Source of the DNA: CALITV01 sp964415795
GTDB lineage: Bacteria; UBP6; UBA1177; JAKLFG01
Reading direction: 5' to 3'
Assembly: GCA_964415795.1 (NCBI GenBank)
Contig: CAYQBN010000006.1
Span: 1-64,000 of the forward strand
DNA: 64,000 nt
Shown here one piece after another: positions 17,039-25,029 of the stretch (within the stretch, counting starts at the first letter, position 1; every line of letters starts with the position of its first letter). The notes beneath the pieces were generated by a model. The model was not told the DNA's origin, did no database searches, and saw only the letters and a list, made by a program, of their open reading frames with translations. The translations under genes and the position numbers were made by a program.

Positions 17039-18197
17039 CCACCAGTTCTCCTGCTGAGACCGCGACGACTCCCGCCGGGATGCGGATGATGCAGTCGGCG
17101 TTCGTGATCGCGTGGAAATGTCCCGACCCATGGTAGGGGAGCAGATGAGCCTTTTCGGCACGGATCGTTGCGGGGATCCACTCGTCGCGCTCGCCCGAGC
17201 GCCGCTCGAACCGCCCGCCGAGCGGGAACGAGAAGGTCGCCGGCGCCGCGGTGACGCCCCCCATCCGTTCGAGGAAGGGCCGCGCGAAGAGTTCGAACGC
17301 GACGAAGACCGAGACCGGGTTGCCCGGCAGACAGAAGAGCGCCTTCTCGCCGATGAGCGCGAAGGTGGTCGGTTTCCCCGGTTTTATGGCGACCGAATCG
17401 AAGCGTATCGTGCCGCCGATCCGGCGGATCGCTTCGGGGACGAGGTCGAAGACGCCTTTCGAAACGCCGCCGGAAAGAAAGACGAGATCACTCCGTTCTA
17501 CCGCGTGTTTGATGGCCGTCTCGAGCTCTGCGAGCCGGTCGGGGACGAGCGCCGTGTAGGAGACCGTCGCGCCGGCGCGGCGGCAGAGCGCCGCGAGCAT
17601 CGGCCCGTTACTGTTCCGGATCTGGTGATCGAGAGGCCGCTCTTCAGGGGGCACCACTTCATCGCCGGTCGAGACGATGGCGACCTGCGGGCGGCGCCAG
17701 ACGATCGGCCGCACGGCGCCGACCGCCGCGAGCGTCGCGAGGTGCTTCTCGGAAAGGCGCGTTCCGGCGGGAACGAGTGTTTCTCCGCTGGCCGCGTCCT
17801 CTCCCCGGCGGGCGATGTTGGTGTGCTTGTCGAGACGGGTCACTTGCACAGTGTCGGGGGCCGTTTCGGTGGTGTCTTCGATCATGACGACGGTGTCGGC
17901 GCCCACCGGGAGTACGCCGCCGGTCATCACGCGGATGCAGGTCCCCGGTGCGATCTTCTTCTGCGGCGCCGCGCCGGCGGCGACCGTCTCTATTACGGTG
18001 AGCGGCCCCGGCAGGTCGCTCCGGCGGCAGGCGTAGCCGTCAACCGCGACGCGGTCGTACGGCGGGATCGGACGATCGGCGACGACCGGAAGGGCGAGCA
18101 CGCGCCCGACGCAGGCGTCGAGCGGGACCTCTTCGCGTTCGGTGACCGGCCGCGCCGCGGAGAGCACCGTTTTGAGCGCCTCTTCGAACCATATCAT
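17022..18197 (-). CDS. moeA: Molybdopterin molybdenumtransferase MoeA
   Basis: This 391-residue protein has the usual length and motifs: PPYDRVAVDGYA, RVMTGGVLPVGADTVVM, STGDEV, SNG, LSGGVSKG and the C-terminal LPGNPVS. MoeA inserts molybdate into adenylylated molybdopterin made by MogA. GGAGG precedes ATG 18197. The start codon overlaps the stop of the upstream gene as ATGA, and its own end overlaps moaA by 17 bp. It is thus in the middle of a closely coupled operon. Confidence 0.96.
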   Translation of the reverse strand: MIWFEEALKTVLSAARPVTEREEVPLDACVGRVLALPVVADRPIPPYDRVAVDGYACRRSDLPGPLTVIETVAAGAAPQKKIAPGTCIRVMTGGVLPVGADTVVMIEDTTETAPDTVQVTRLDKHTNIARRGEDAASGETLVPAGTRLSEKHLATLAAVGAVRPIVWRRPQVAIVSTGDEVVPPEERPLDHQIRNSNGPMLAALCRRAGATVSYTALVPDRLAELETAIKHAVERSDLVFLSGGVSKGVFDLVPEAIRRIGGTIRFDSVAIKPGKPTTFALIGEKALFCLPGNPVSVFVAFELFARPFLERMGGVTAAPATFSFPLGGRFERRSGERDEWIPATIRAEKAHLLPYHGSGHFHAITNADCIIRIPAGVVAVSAGELVDARPI

Positions 18198-18721
18198 GAC
18201 GGAAGCCTCCAGATACCGTCTTCGAACAAAAGAAGGGAGAGCACATCGGGGCGGAACGAGACCCCTTCTTGCCCGGCGAAGGAATGGACCACGAGATCGG
18301 CCTTCTCGATGACCGCCTGCGCCGTCGGTTTTATCTCATTGTCCCCGTCCCGTTTCACCATGAGGAAGAGCGAGGGGGTCATGAAACGGCGGAGTGTGTT
18401 CGATTCGCAAAGGAGTGGCGCATCGGCGGGAATGCGGGCGAGCAGTTCGGCGATCGCCCGTTCGACGCAGTCCTCATCGGAGCGGAGCCAGAGCACCTCC
18501 CGCGCGCCGGCGGCGAGGAGCCGGCCGGTGTCCTTATCGGGGTGGTCACCCGTTTCGTGCGTCACCGACCACTGGCCTCTGAGATCGCCGCGGTGGATCG
18601 TTGCCTTGACCGCAACGATGCCGCGGTCGCGGAAGCGCTCGATGATGCGGCAGGCAAGCGTCGTTTTACCGGCGTTCTTCGATGCCGCGCCGATAAGGAG
18701 CATTTGAGGTACTGCAGTCAT
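18194..18721 (-). CDS. P-loop protein, MobB-like Mo-cofactor factor
   Basis: The 175-residue protein has a Walker A loop near its start (GAASKNAGKTT) and a short nucleotide-binding fold. MobB binds GTP and assists MobA in making molybdopterin guanine dinucleotide. Assignment rests on the P-loop, size and position in the Mo-cofactor operon. The motif differs from the classical GxSGxGKTT of MobB, so another SIMIBI-class GTPase is possible. The start ATG overlaps the stop of the upstream Fe-S gene as ATGA, and its stop overlaps moeA in the same way. Confidence 0.65.
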   Translation of the reverse strand: MTAVPQMLLIGAASKNAGKTTLACRIIERFRDRGIVAVKATIHRGDLRGQWSVTHETGDHPDKDTGRLLAAGAREVLWLRSDEDCVERAIAELLARIPADAPLLCESNTLRRFMTPSLFLMVKRDGDNEIKPTAQAVIEKADLVVHSFAGQEGVSFRPDVLSLLLFEDGIWRLPS

Positions 18722-19506
18722 TGCTTTATCTCCACCGTATAACAGCGACAGGTCTTCACACAGCGCAGGCAGAGGATGCACTCGGCGTCGTTTATCGTGT
18801 CGCCGGCGGCGCAGAGGTCTATCTTCGTCGGGCAGACATTGCTACAGCGCGAGCATTGTCCGTCGGCCCGGCAGGCGCGTCGCACCGTGAGTGTCGGGAA
18901 GAGGCGTGTGCCGAGCCGTCCTGTCCAGCCGAGGATGAGGCCGAGCGGGCAGACAAAGCGGCAGAAGAAGCGTTCCATCGCGAGCGACAGGAGCACGAGA
19001 ACAAGAAGCGTGGCGAAGCCACCAGTAAAGTCGGTACGGTAAAGGGTATCGCCAATCCGTACCATTGGGCAGAATCTCGTGAAGAACATCGTGCCGGTTG
19101 CAAAGGGAACGGCGAGCGTCGCGCCGAGGATGATGATGCGGGCCGCCAGCGCGGTGCGGCGCCGGAGCGGCGTCGCGGGTCGTTCCGGCAGACGAGCCGC
19201 CCGCTTCGGCAGGTGGATGATGTCCTGCACGATGCCAACGGGACAGAGCCATCCGCAGAAGAGCCGCCGCACGAAAAGTGCCGAAACGACGAGCACGCCA
19301 AAGAAGGCCACTCCCCACGGCCAGACGACGCCGTGCGCCGGTATGGTGAAGAAGGCGCAGATGGGCGAGAGCGGACAGAGGGCGTGGAACGAGAAGATGG
19401 ACTCATCGCGGAGTGCATACCACGCGAGAGCGACGGTGAGCGCCGCGCCGGTGATGGCGATGGGAAAGCGGAAGCGTGCCGCGATGTCGCGCAGGGATCT
19501 CTTCAT
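18718..19506 (-). CDS. NapH-like membrane 4Fe-4S protein
   Basis: The 262-residue protein has about four or five membrane helices. Two CxxxCP motifs follow helices (FCGWLCPVG and FCRFVCPLG), and the C-terminus has two ferredoxin-type cysteine clusters (C-x5-C-x2-C-x3-CP and CILCLRCVKTC). This is the NapH/MauN/CcoG-like architecture used for quinol-linked electron delivery. I chose ATG 19506; a TTG at 19542 overlapping the upstream stop is an alternative, and neither has a clear ribosome binding site. Its place at the head of a Mo-cofactor gene set suggests electron supply to a molybdoenzyme or its assembly, which is inference. Confidence 0.85.
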   Translation of the reverse strand: MKRSLRDIAARFRFPIAITGAALTVALAWYALRDESIFSFHALCPLSPICAFFTIPAHGVVWPWGVAFFGVLVVSALFVRRLFCGWLCPVGIVQDIIHLPKRAARLPERPATPLRRRTALAARIIILGATLAVPFATGTMFFTRFCPMVRIGDTLYRTDFTGGFATLLVLVLLSLAMERFFCRFVCPLGLILGWTGRLGTRLFPTLTVRRACRADGQCSRCSNVCPTKIDLCAAGDTINDAECILCLRCVKTCRCYTVEIKQ

Positions 19507-19538
19507 GGCGGCGACTGTATCGCCGAAAAGGCGTGCTG

Positions 19539-21191
19539 TCAACTGGAGGCGGCGGTCGGTTTCCCGATGGCGCGCAGAACGGCGACCGCTGCGGCAATTT
19601 GAAGCACGAGGCAGAGGAGCGGGTTGAGGCCGTACCCGGCAGGCAGGTATCCGAGGAGCACGGCGATCGTACCGTAGAGGAGCGCGTAGGGGAGTTGCGT
19701 CCGCACATGGTCCATGAGCGGCAGTCCCGAGTACATCGCCGACATGACGGTGGTGTCGGAGACGGGTGAGCAGTGGTCACCGAAGATGGAGCCGGTCAGC
19801 ACCGCGCCGACGGTGAGGATGGCGAGGTCGTTGAGCGCGGCGGTATCCATCCCCTGCGCCGCGGCGATGCCGGCGGCGAGCGGTATCACGGTGGGGAAGA
19901 GTATCGCCATCGTCCCCCACGAGGTGCCGGTCGCGAACGAAGTGACGGCGGCGGCGACGAAGACGGCGGCGGGGAGCAGTCCCGCCGAAAGGACGCCCGA
20001 GAGCCCCTGCGCGATGAATTCGGCGGTGCCCAGTTCCTTGGTCACCGCACCGAGCGTCCAGGCGAGCGTGAGGATCATGAGCGCCGGGAGCATCATCTGA
20101 AGTCCCTTGAGCCATGCCGCGGCAAGGGTGTCCACCGTGAGGGTGCGCCGCAGAAGGACGAGCCCGCCGGCGACGAGCGTCGCGAGGAGCGCCGCCCACA
20201 TGAGCACCATGAACGAGTCGGCCGCCGCGATGACCTCGCGGATCGGGAAGTCGGTCGCTCCCTTCGCGGCGAGAGCCGAGCGGCCGCTCACGATGAGCCC
20301 GCCGAGCACCGCACCAACCATCGTTATAATCGGCAGGACCGCATCGTACCAGCGCCGCTGTTCCATCGGCGGCAGGTGCGCCTCGTCGGCGCTTGCGGCG
20401 AGATCGCCGCCCGGCTCGTGGGGAATACCGGTCTTAAGCGTCCGCTCCTCGGCTTTGTACATAGGTCCGAACTCGCGTCGCAGGAAGATGGATATCGGTA
20501 TCATCGCGAGGAGGAGGAGCGCGTAGAAGCGGTAGGGTATCGAGGCGAGGAACGCGCTGTAGGCGTCGAGCGCGATGTCGTTCTGCTTGAAGGCGTCGGC
20601 GATGAGGCCGAGTTCGTAGCCGATCCAGGTGGAGAGTATCGAGACGCTCGCGATGGGAGCGCTCGTCGAGTCGACGATGAAGGAAAGTTTCTCGCGGCTC
20701 ACGCGCCAGCGATCGGTGAGCGGCCGAAATGCCGATCCGGTCACGATAGCCGAAGAGTAATCATCAAAAAAGAGGAGTACGCCGGTCGTGTAGGCGGCGA
20801 GTTGTGCTCCGATGCGGTTTTTCGCGGTGCGCGCGATGAGAGCGACGAAGGCGTGGATGCTGCCCGACGCCGCGAGGATGCCGGTCATCCCCCCGATGAG
20901 CGAGGTGAAGACGACGATGAGGAGGTGCGACGGGTCGTTGAGCCCCTTGATGACCCAAGTGTCGGCGGCGCGGAAAAAGCCGCCCCCGACACTCGAGACG
21001 AGCGAGCCGCCGTCCTTCAGGACGATGAGCGCCGCGCCGGTCCATATCCCGCAGAAGAGCGCCGCGACCACCCGCCGCGTGAGGAACGCGAGACCGATGG
21101 CGGCAAGCGGTGGCAATACCGGCCGCCACGCAGGCGCGAGCCACGCCGCAACGGCGACACACAGAAGAAACACGACCGTGCGCAGTATCAT
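19539..21191 (-). CDS. NhaC-family Na+/H+ antiporter-like transporter
   Basis: The 550-residue protein is almost entirely hydrophobic, with about 12 or 13 predicted helices. The conserved FFDDYSSAIVTGSAFRPL and GSIFGDHCSPVSDTTVMSA segments are landmarks of the NhaC/ion-transporter superfamily. Relatives exchange Na+ for H+ or amino acids. GGGGAGG precedes ATG 21191. It ends 33 bp before the NapH-like start, so it may be the first gene of the Mo-cofactor transcript, but a functional tie is not evident. Confidence 0.88.
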   Translation of the reverse strand: MILRTVVFLLCVAVAAWLAPAWRPVLPPLAAIGLAFLTRRVVAALFCGIWTGAALIVLKDGGSLVSSVGGGFFRAADTWVIKGLNDPSHLLIVVFTSLIGGMTGILAASGSIHAFVALIARTAKNRIGAQLAAYTTGVLLFFDDYSSAIVTGSAFRPLTDRWRVSREKLSFIVDSTSAPIASVSILSTWIGYELGLIADAFKQNDIALDAYSAFLASIPYRFYALLLLAMIPISIFLRREFGPMYKAEERTLKTGIPHEPGGDLAASADEAHLPPMEQRRWYDAVLPIITMVGAVLGGLIVSGRSALAAKGATDFPIREVIAAADSFMVLMWAALLATLVAGGLVLLRRTLTVDTLAAAWLKGLQMMLPALMILTLAWTLGAVTKELGTAEFIAQGLSGVLSAGLLPAAVFVAAAVTSFATGTSWGTMAILFPTVIPLAAGIAAAQGMDTAALNDLAILTVGAVLTGSIFGDHCSPVSDTTVMSAMYSGLPLMDHVRTQLPYALLYGTIAVLLGYLPAGYGLNPLLCLVLQIAAAVAVLRAIGKPTAASS

Positions 21192-21291
21192 ACGAGCCTC
21201 CCCTCGATGCTCGCGGCATCGTATCGGTCTCGCCTAAGAAAAGCAAGGGGACAGAGGGTAGGGGTGAACGATGGCGATTCTTTTCTTTCCC

Positions 21292-21317
21292 TGTTTGTCC
21301 TAGCATGAGGACAAACA
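21292..21317. promoter_or_regulatory. Perfect 10-bp inverted repeat, operator-like
   Basis: TGTTTGTCCT and AGGACAAACA form perfect arms around a 6-bp centre (AGCATG). It sits between the divergent NhaC gene and the tRNA operon, just upstream of the tRNA -35. No T tract follows on either strand, so it is more like a protein-binding site than a terminator. Confidence 0.5.
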
Positions 21318-21323
21318 AAAAAC

Positions 21324-21351
21324 TTGATTTTCTGCCGATGCTCGTTACATT
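21324..21351 (+). promoter_or_regulatory. Probable promoter of the tRNA operon
   Basis: TTGATT (21324-21329) is followed after 16 bp by TACATT (21346-21351), 14 bp before the first tRNA. Both elements are four of six to consensus. Confidence 0.45.
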
Positions 21352-21364
21352 GCCTTCCGCTACA

Positions 21365-21441
21365 CGGGGTGTAGCTCAGTTGGCTAGAGTGCTTGCTTTG
21401 GGAGCAAGTGGCCGGAGGTTCAAGTCCTCTCACCCCGACCA
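21365..21441 (+). tRNA. tRNA-Pro (TGG)
   Basis: A full cloverleaf with a CGGGGTG/CACCCCG acceptor and anticodon loop TTTGGGA. CCA is encoded. The terminal C1-G72 pair is normal for bacterial tRNA-Pro. It is the first of five tRNAs in one direction. Confidence 0.97.
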
Positions 21442-21444
21442 GCG

Positions 21445-21521
21445 GTGCCCGTAGCTCAGTTGGATAGAGCAACTGACTTCTAATCAGTAGGCCAGAGGTT
21501 CGATTCCTCTCGGGCACGCCA
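21445..21521 (+). tRNA. tRNA-Arg (TCT)
   Basis: Acceptor GTGCCCG pairs with CGGGCAC. The anticodon loop is CTTCTAA, so the anticodon is TCT (reads AGA). CCA is encoded. It starts 3 bp after tRNA-Pro. Confidence 0.97.
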
Positions 21522-21547
21522 GGTTGCTGTTTCACATTGCGAGTTGT

Positions 21548-21623
21548 GGTGGGTGTAGTTCAATGGTAGAGCACCGGACTGTGGCTCCGGGCGTTATGGG
21601 TTCGAGTCCCATTACCCACCCCA
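21548..21623 (+). tRNA. tRNA-His (GTG)
   Basis: The anticodon loop CTGTGGC gives anticodon GTG. The start includes the extra G(-1), which faces C73, as in tRNA-His generally. CCA is encoded. Confidence 0.96.
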
Positions 21624-21630
21624 TTTTGGT

Positions 21631-21706
21631 GGGCCCTTAGCTCAGCTGGTAGAGCAACTGACTCTTAATCAGTGGGCCGAAGGTTCGAATCCTTCAGGGC
21701 CTACCA
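21631..21706 (+). tRNA. tRNA-Lys (CTT)
   Basis: Acceptor GGGCCCT pairs with AGGGCCT (one G-T pair). The anticodon loop CTCTTAA gives CTT, which reads AAG. CCA is encoded. Confidence 0.96.
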
Positions 21707-21753
21707 TCTATAATTTCTTTAGGTATTCATGCCGAACAAACGATATATGCGGC

Positions 21754-21836
21754 GCGAGAGTGGCGGAATTGGCAGACGCACTGGACTTAGGATCCAGCGG
21801 GAAACCGTGGGGGTTCGACTCCCCCCCCTCGCACCA
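21754..21836 (+). tRNA. tRNA-Leu (TAG)
   Basis: A class II tRNA with a short variable arm (CGGGAAACCG). The anticodon loop CTTAGGA gives TAG. Acceptor GCGAGAG meets CCCTCGC with one A-C mismatch at position 6, which may be a real mismatch in a run of eight C or a homopolymer error. CCA is encoded. It ends 29 bp before tig. Confidence 0.95.
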
Positions 21837-21865
21837 TCAAAAACCGTAACCTCGAGGGAATGATC

Positions 21866-23143
21866 ATGGAACACACGGTAAAGACGATCAGTGAAGTGGA
21901 AAAGGAGATTTCGATAGTCGTTCCGGCGGCCGAGGTCGCCGAACGATTCGCCGAGGTCTATCGGCAGATCGCGCGCACCGCGAGCCTCAAGGGCTTTCGT
22001 CCCGGGAAGGCCCCCCTGTCGGTGCTCAAGCAGTTCTATGGAAAGGCGGCTGCCGAGGAGGTCGAGGTGCACTTCATCGAGACGGGCATTCAAGAGGTGA
22101 TCGTCAAAGAGAATCTGCGTCTCATCGAACGCCCCGTCGTCACGCAGAAAAGTCCGTTGCTCGAAGGCGCCGATTTCTCGTTTTCCTTCAAGGCGGAGCT
22201 TTTCCCGCCGATCGAGGCGGCTCCTCAGGACTATCATATTGCCTATACGCCGGTCGTTTTCAAGGAGGAGATGCTCGAAGAAGAGATCGAGATGTTCCGT
22301 CGCCGTCACACCACATTCTCGCCGGTCGAACGGCCGGCGCGCGACGGCGACCGCGTCACGGTCACCTTCAGCGGGACGATGGATGGGAAAGAGGTCCCCG
22401 GGGTAAAAGGTGAAGCGGTGCCGGTCATGCTCGGTGAACGCCGTTTCCTCGAAGGCTTCGAAGCGGCGCTCCGGGAACGGCGCGCCGGGGATAAGTTCAT
22501 CGCTCCGGTCGTTTTCCCTGAGACCTACCACGCCAAGGATGTCGCGGGGAAAACGGTCGACTTCGCAATGGAGGTCCTTACGGTCGAAGAGGCGCGGGTC
22601 CCAGAGCTCACCGATGAGTTCGTCGCTGCGCACCATGAGAAGGCGAAGACGGTCGGCGAACTGCGCGACCTTATCCGGGCCGACATCGAGCACTATATTG
22701 AGGAGGTCAATCGGGAGACCGAGCGACACCTTCTCGTGGAGCGCTATGTCCGCGAACATGCCTTCACCGTTCCGCCGACCTTCCTCACGGCCGAGATCGC
22801 GTCGCGTCGCGAAGCGTATCGTCGTCGGGGGCACACCGAACAGATGACGCCGGAGGATGAGACGCGCATTCGCGAGGAGGCGGAGTTCGCCGCGAAACGG
22901 TTCTTCCTCCTCAACCACTTTGCTCAGACGCTCTCGGTCGAGGTAAGCGACGAGGAGCTGAATCGGGATTTGGAGGGGGAGGCGGCCCGTTACGGCATTC
23001 CGCTCGAGCACTATAAACGATATCTCGGCGAGGAACGGCTCGTGGAACGGCGGTTCGCGCTCCGGGAACGGCGCGTGATCGATCGTCTCGCTGAGAAAGC
23101 GGTCTTCGAGCGCAAGCCGCGGGAAGAAGAAAAGGGAAAGTAG
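21866..23143 (+). CDS. tig: Trigger factor
   Basis: The 425-residue protein starts at ATG 21866, preferred over ATG 21860 because GAGGG at 21854-21858 then has normal spacing. The ribosome-binding signature GFRPGKAP lies near residue 44. A central FKBP-type domain has GDRVTVTFSGTMDG, and a long helical C-terminal chaperone region follows. Trigger factor binds nascent chains at the ribosome exit. It heads the tig-clpP-clpX-lon gene set. Only 29 bp separate it from tRNA-Leu and no promoter is obvious in that gap, so read-through from the tRNA operon is likely. Confidence 0.96.
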   Translation: MEHTVKTISEVEKEISIVVPAAEVAERFAEVYRQIARTASLKGFRPGKAPLSVLKQFYGKAAAEEVEVHFIETGIQEVIVKENLRLIERPVVTQKSPLLEGADFSFSFKAELFPPIEAAPQDYHIAYTPVVFKEEMLEEEIEMFRRRHTTFSPVERPARDGDRVTVTFSGTMDGKEVPGVKGEAVPVMLGERRFLEGFEAALRERRAGDKFIAPVVFPETYHAKDVAGKTVDFAMEVLTVEEARVPELTDEFVAAHHEKAKTVGELRDLIRADIEHYIEEVNRETERHLLVERYVREHAFTVPPTFLTAEIASRREAYRRRGHTEQMTPEDETRIREEAEFAAKRFFLLNHFAQTLSVEVSDEELNRDLEGEAARYGIPLEHYKRYLGEERLVERRFALRERRVIDRLAEKAVFERKPREEEKGK

Positions 23144-23153
23144 GAGGATCCGA

Positions 23154-23753
23154 ATGCAGAAAAGAACGATCGCGTCGCTCATCCCTATCGTCATCGAGAA
23201 GGAAGGACAAATAGAACGAGCCTACGACATCTATTCGCGTCTGCTCAAGGATCGCATCATCTTCCTCGGCGGTCCGGTGACCGACGAGATGGCCGATCTC
23301 GTCGTGGCCGAGATGCTTTTCCTCGAATCGCAGGATCCCCAGCAGGACATCCAACTCTACATCAATAGCCCCGGTGGTTCGGTAACGGCCGGACTCGCCA
23401 TCTACGATACCATGCAGTATGTGAAGCCGCCGGTGACGACGATCTGCATCGGGCAGGCGGCGAGCATGGGGGCACTGCTCCTCGCGGCCGGCGCTCCCGG
23501 AAAACGGTTCTCTCTTCCCAATGCGCGCATCATGATTCACCAGCCGATGGGTGGTTTCGAGGGGCAGGCGACCGACATCGAGATCCATGCCAAAGAGATA
23601 CTCGTGCTCAAGGAGCGGCTCATCGAGATCATGGCAAAGCACACCGGCGCCGACAAGAAGACGTTGCGCCGTGACATGGAGCGTGATTTCTTCCTGTCGG
23701 CCGAGGAAGCGAAGGCATACGGCATCATAGACAGCGTGATCGTCAAAAAATGA
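23154..23753 (+). CDS. clpP: ATP-dependent Clp protease proteolytic subunit ClpP
   Basis: The 199-residue protein has the catalytic triad context: GQAASMGA with Ser104, MIHQP with His129 and an Asp in the RRDMERDFF segment. YDIYSRLLKDRIIFLGGPV is typical of the N-terminal region. ClpP forms the tetradecameric peptidase chamber fed by ClpX, encoded next with a 4-bp overlap. AGGAGG precedes ATG 23154. Confidence 0.98.
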   Translation: MQKRTIASLIPIVIEKEGQIERAYDIYSRLLKDRIIFLGGPVTDEMADLVVAEMLFLESQDPQQDIQLYINSPGGSVTAGLAIYDTMQYVKPPVTTICIGQAASMGALLLAAGAPGKRFSLPNARIMIHQPMGGFEGQATDIEIHAKEILVLKERLIEIMAKHTGADKKTLRRDMERDFFLSAEEAKAYGIIDSVIVKK

Positions 23754-25027
23754 GCGAGCGTCGCCGTCGAGACGGGGAGATATGCTGTTCGTTCTGCGGC
23801 AAGGTGCAGAGCGACATCGGTGCGGGGGGCAAGATCATCGCGGGTCCCGGCGGGGTGTTCATCTGCAGTGATTGCGTTATCCTGTGTCACGAGCTCGTCA
23901 CCGAGGGAGAGGATGTGTCTTTCCCGGAGCCGCATGGCGACTTACCGGTACCGAGCGAGATAAAACGGGAACTCGATGCCTATGTGATTGGTCAGGAGTA
24001 CGCCAAGAAGGTCCTTTCGGTCGCCGTATACAATCATTACAAGCGCATTAACGCCGCCGCATCGCGTAAGGCGCCGGATGTCGAGATACAGAAGAGCAAT
24101 GTCCTGCTCGTCGGCCCTACCGGCGTTGGAAAAACGCTCCTTGCTCGCACGCTCGCGCGTCTGCTCCGTGTCCCGTTCGCCATCGCTGACGCGACGACGC
24201 TTACCGAGGCGGGGTATGTCGGCGAGGATGTCGAGAACATCCTGCTCATGCTTCTCCAGAATTGCGGCTATGATGTCCAGCGGGCGCAGCGCGGTATCGT
24301 CTACATCGACGAGATAGACAAGATCGCCCGTAAGTCGGACAGCCCTTCGATCACTAGGGATGTTTCGGGAGAAGGGGTCCAGCAGGCGCTCCTCAAGATC
24401 ATCGAGGGGACCGTTGCCAGCGTGCCGCCAACGGGCGGTCGTAAACACCCTCAACAGGAGTACATCAAGGTAGATACCAGCAACATCCTCTTCATCGCAG
24501 GAGGCGCCTTCGAGGGTCTTCCTGACATCGTGGCGCGACGCATCAAGCGGGCGCAGATAGGATTCGGAGCGGATCCGGCGCGCACTGTCGAAGACCGCGG
24601 GGAGCTGCTTGCTCAGCTCCAGCCGGAGGATCTGCTCAAATACGGTCTCATCCCCGAGTTCGTGGGGCGATTCCCGATAACGGCCCATCTCCACGATCTC
24701 GGTGAACAGGACCTCCTTCGCATCCTCACCGATCCGCGCGACGCCATCGTCAAGCAGTACAAGGCGCTCCTGCGGATGGACGACATCGTTCTCACTTTCC
24801 GTGACGATGCGCTCGAGGAGATCGTGCGACAGGCGATAGCGCTTAAAACCGGGGCCCGAGGGTTGCGACGCATCATCGAAAAGGTGATGCTCGACATCAT
24901 GTATCGTGCACCCGAAGAACGCAATCGGCTTCGGGAGATCGTCATTACCCGGGGCGTGGTGGCAGCCGGTGAACCGCCGATAACCCTGTTTCGCAAGAGC
25001 GCCCAGACGGCGGGAGGGGGATCCTGA
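23750..25027 (+). CDS. clpX: ATP-dependent Clp protease ATP-binding subunit ClpX
   Basis: The 425-residue protein opens with a four-Cys zinc-binding domain (CCSFCGK and CSDCV) that recruits adaptors and substrates. The AAA+ module has Walker A GPTGVGKT near residue 122 and Walker B YIDEIDKIA. ClpX unfolds substrates into ClpP. Its ATG overlaps the clpP stop as ATGA, so it is translationally coupled. The protein has the usual length. Confidence 0.98.
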   Translation: MSERRRRDGEICCSFCGKVQSDIGAGGKIIAGPGGVFICSDCVILCHELVTEGEDVSFPEPHGDLPVPSEIKRELDAYVIGQEYAKKVLSVAVYNHYKRINAAASRKAPDVEIQKSNVLLVGPTGVGKTLLARTLARLLRVPFAIADATTLTEAGYVGEDVENILLMLLQNCGYDVQRAQRGIVYIDEIDKIARKSDSPSITRDVSGEGVQQALLKIIEGTVASVPPTGGRKHPQQEYIKVDTSNILFIAGGAFEGLPDIVARRIKRAQIGFGADPARTVEDRGELLAQLQPEDLLKYGLIPEFVGRFPITAHLHDLGEQDLLRILTDPRDAIVKQYKALLRMDDIVLTFRDDALEEIVRQAIALKTGARGLRRIIEKVMLDIMYRAPEERNRLREIVITRGVVAAGEPPITLFRKSAQTAGGGS

Positions 25028-25029
25028 TC

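Noticed and set aside
17039..17161. N-terminal extension of MoaA
   Set aside because: The extra residues lie inside moeA, have no MoaA similarity, and the ATG at 17038 directly precedes the conserved start.
17112..18707. 531-residue plus-strand open frame
   Set aside because: It is antisense to moeA and the MobB-like gene; composition is that of a shadow frame.
14792..21191. Mo-cofactor riboswitch
   Set aside because: No intergenic space large enough exists in the operon, and the region upstream of the NhaC-like gene shows only a simple palindrome.
21719..23194. 491-residue minus-strand open frame
   Set aside because: It is antisense to tig and runs through tRNA-Leu.
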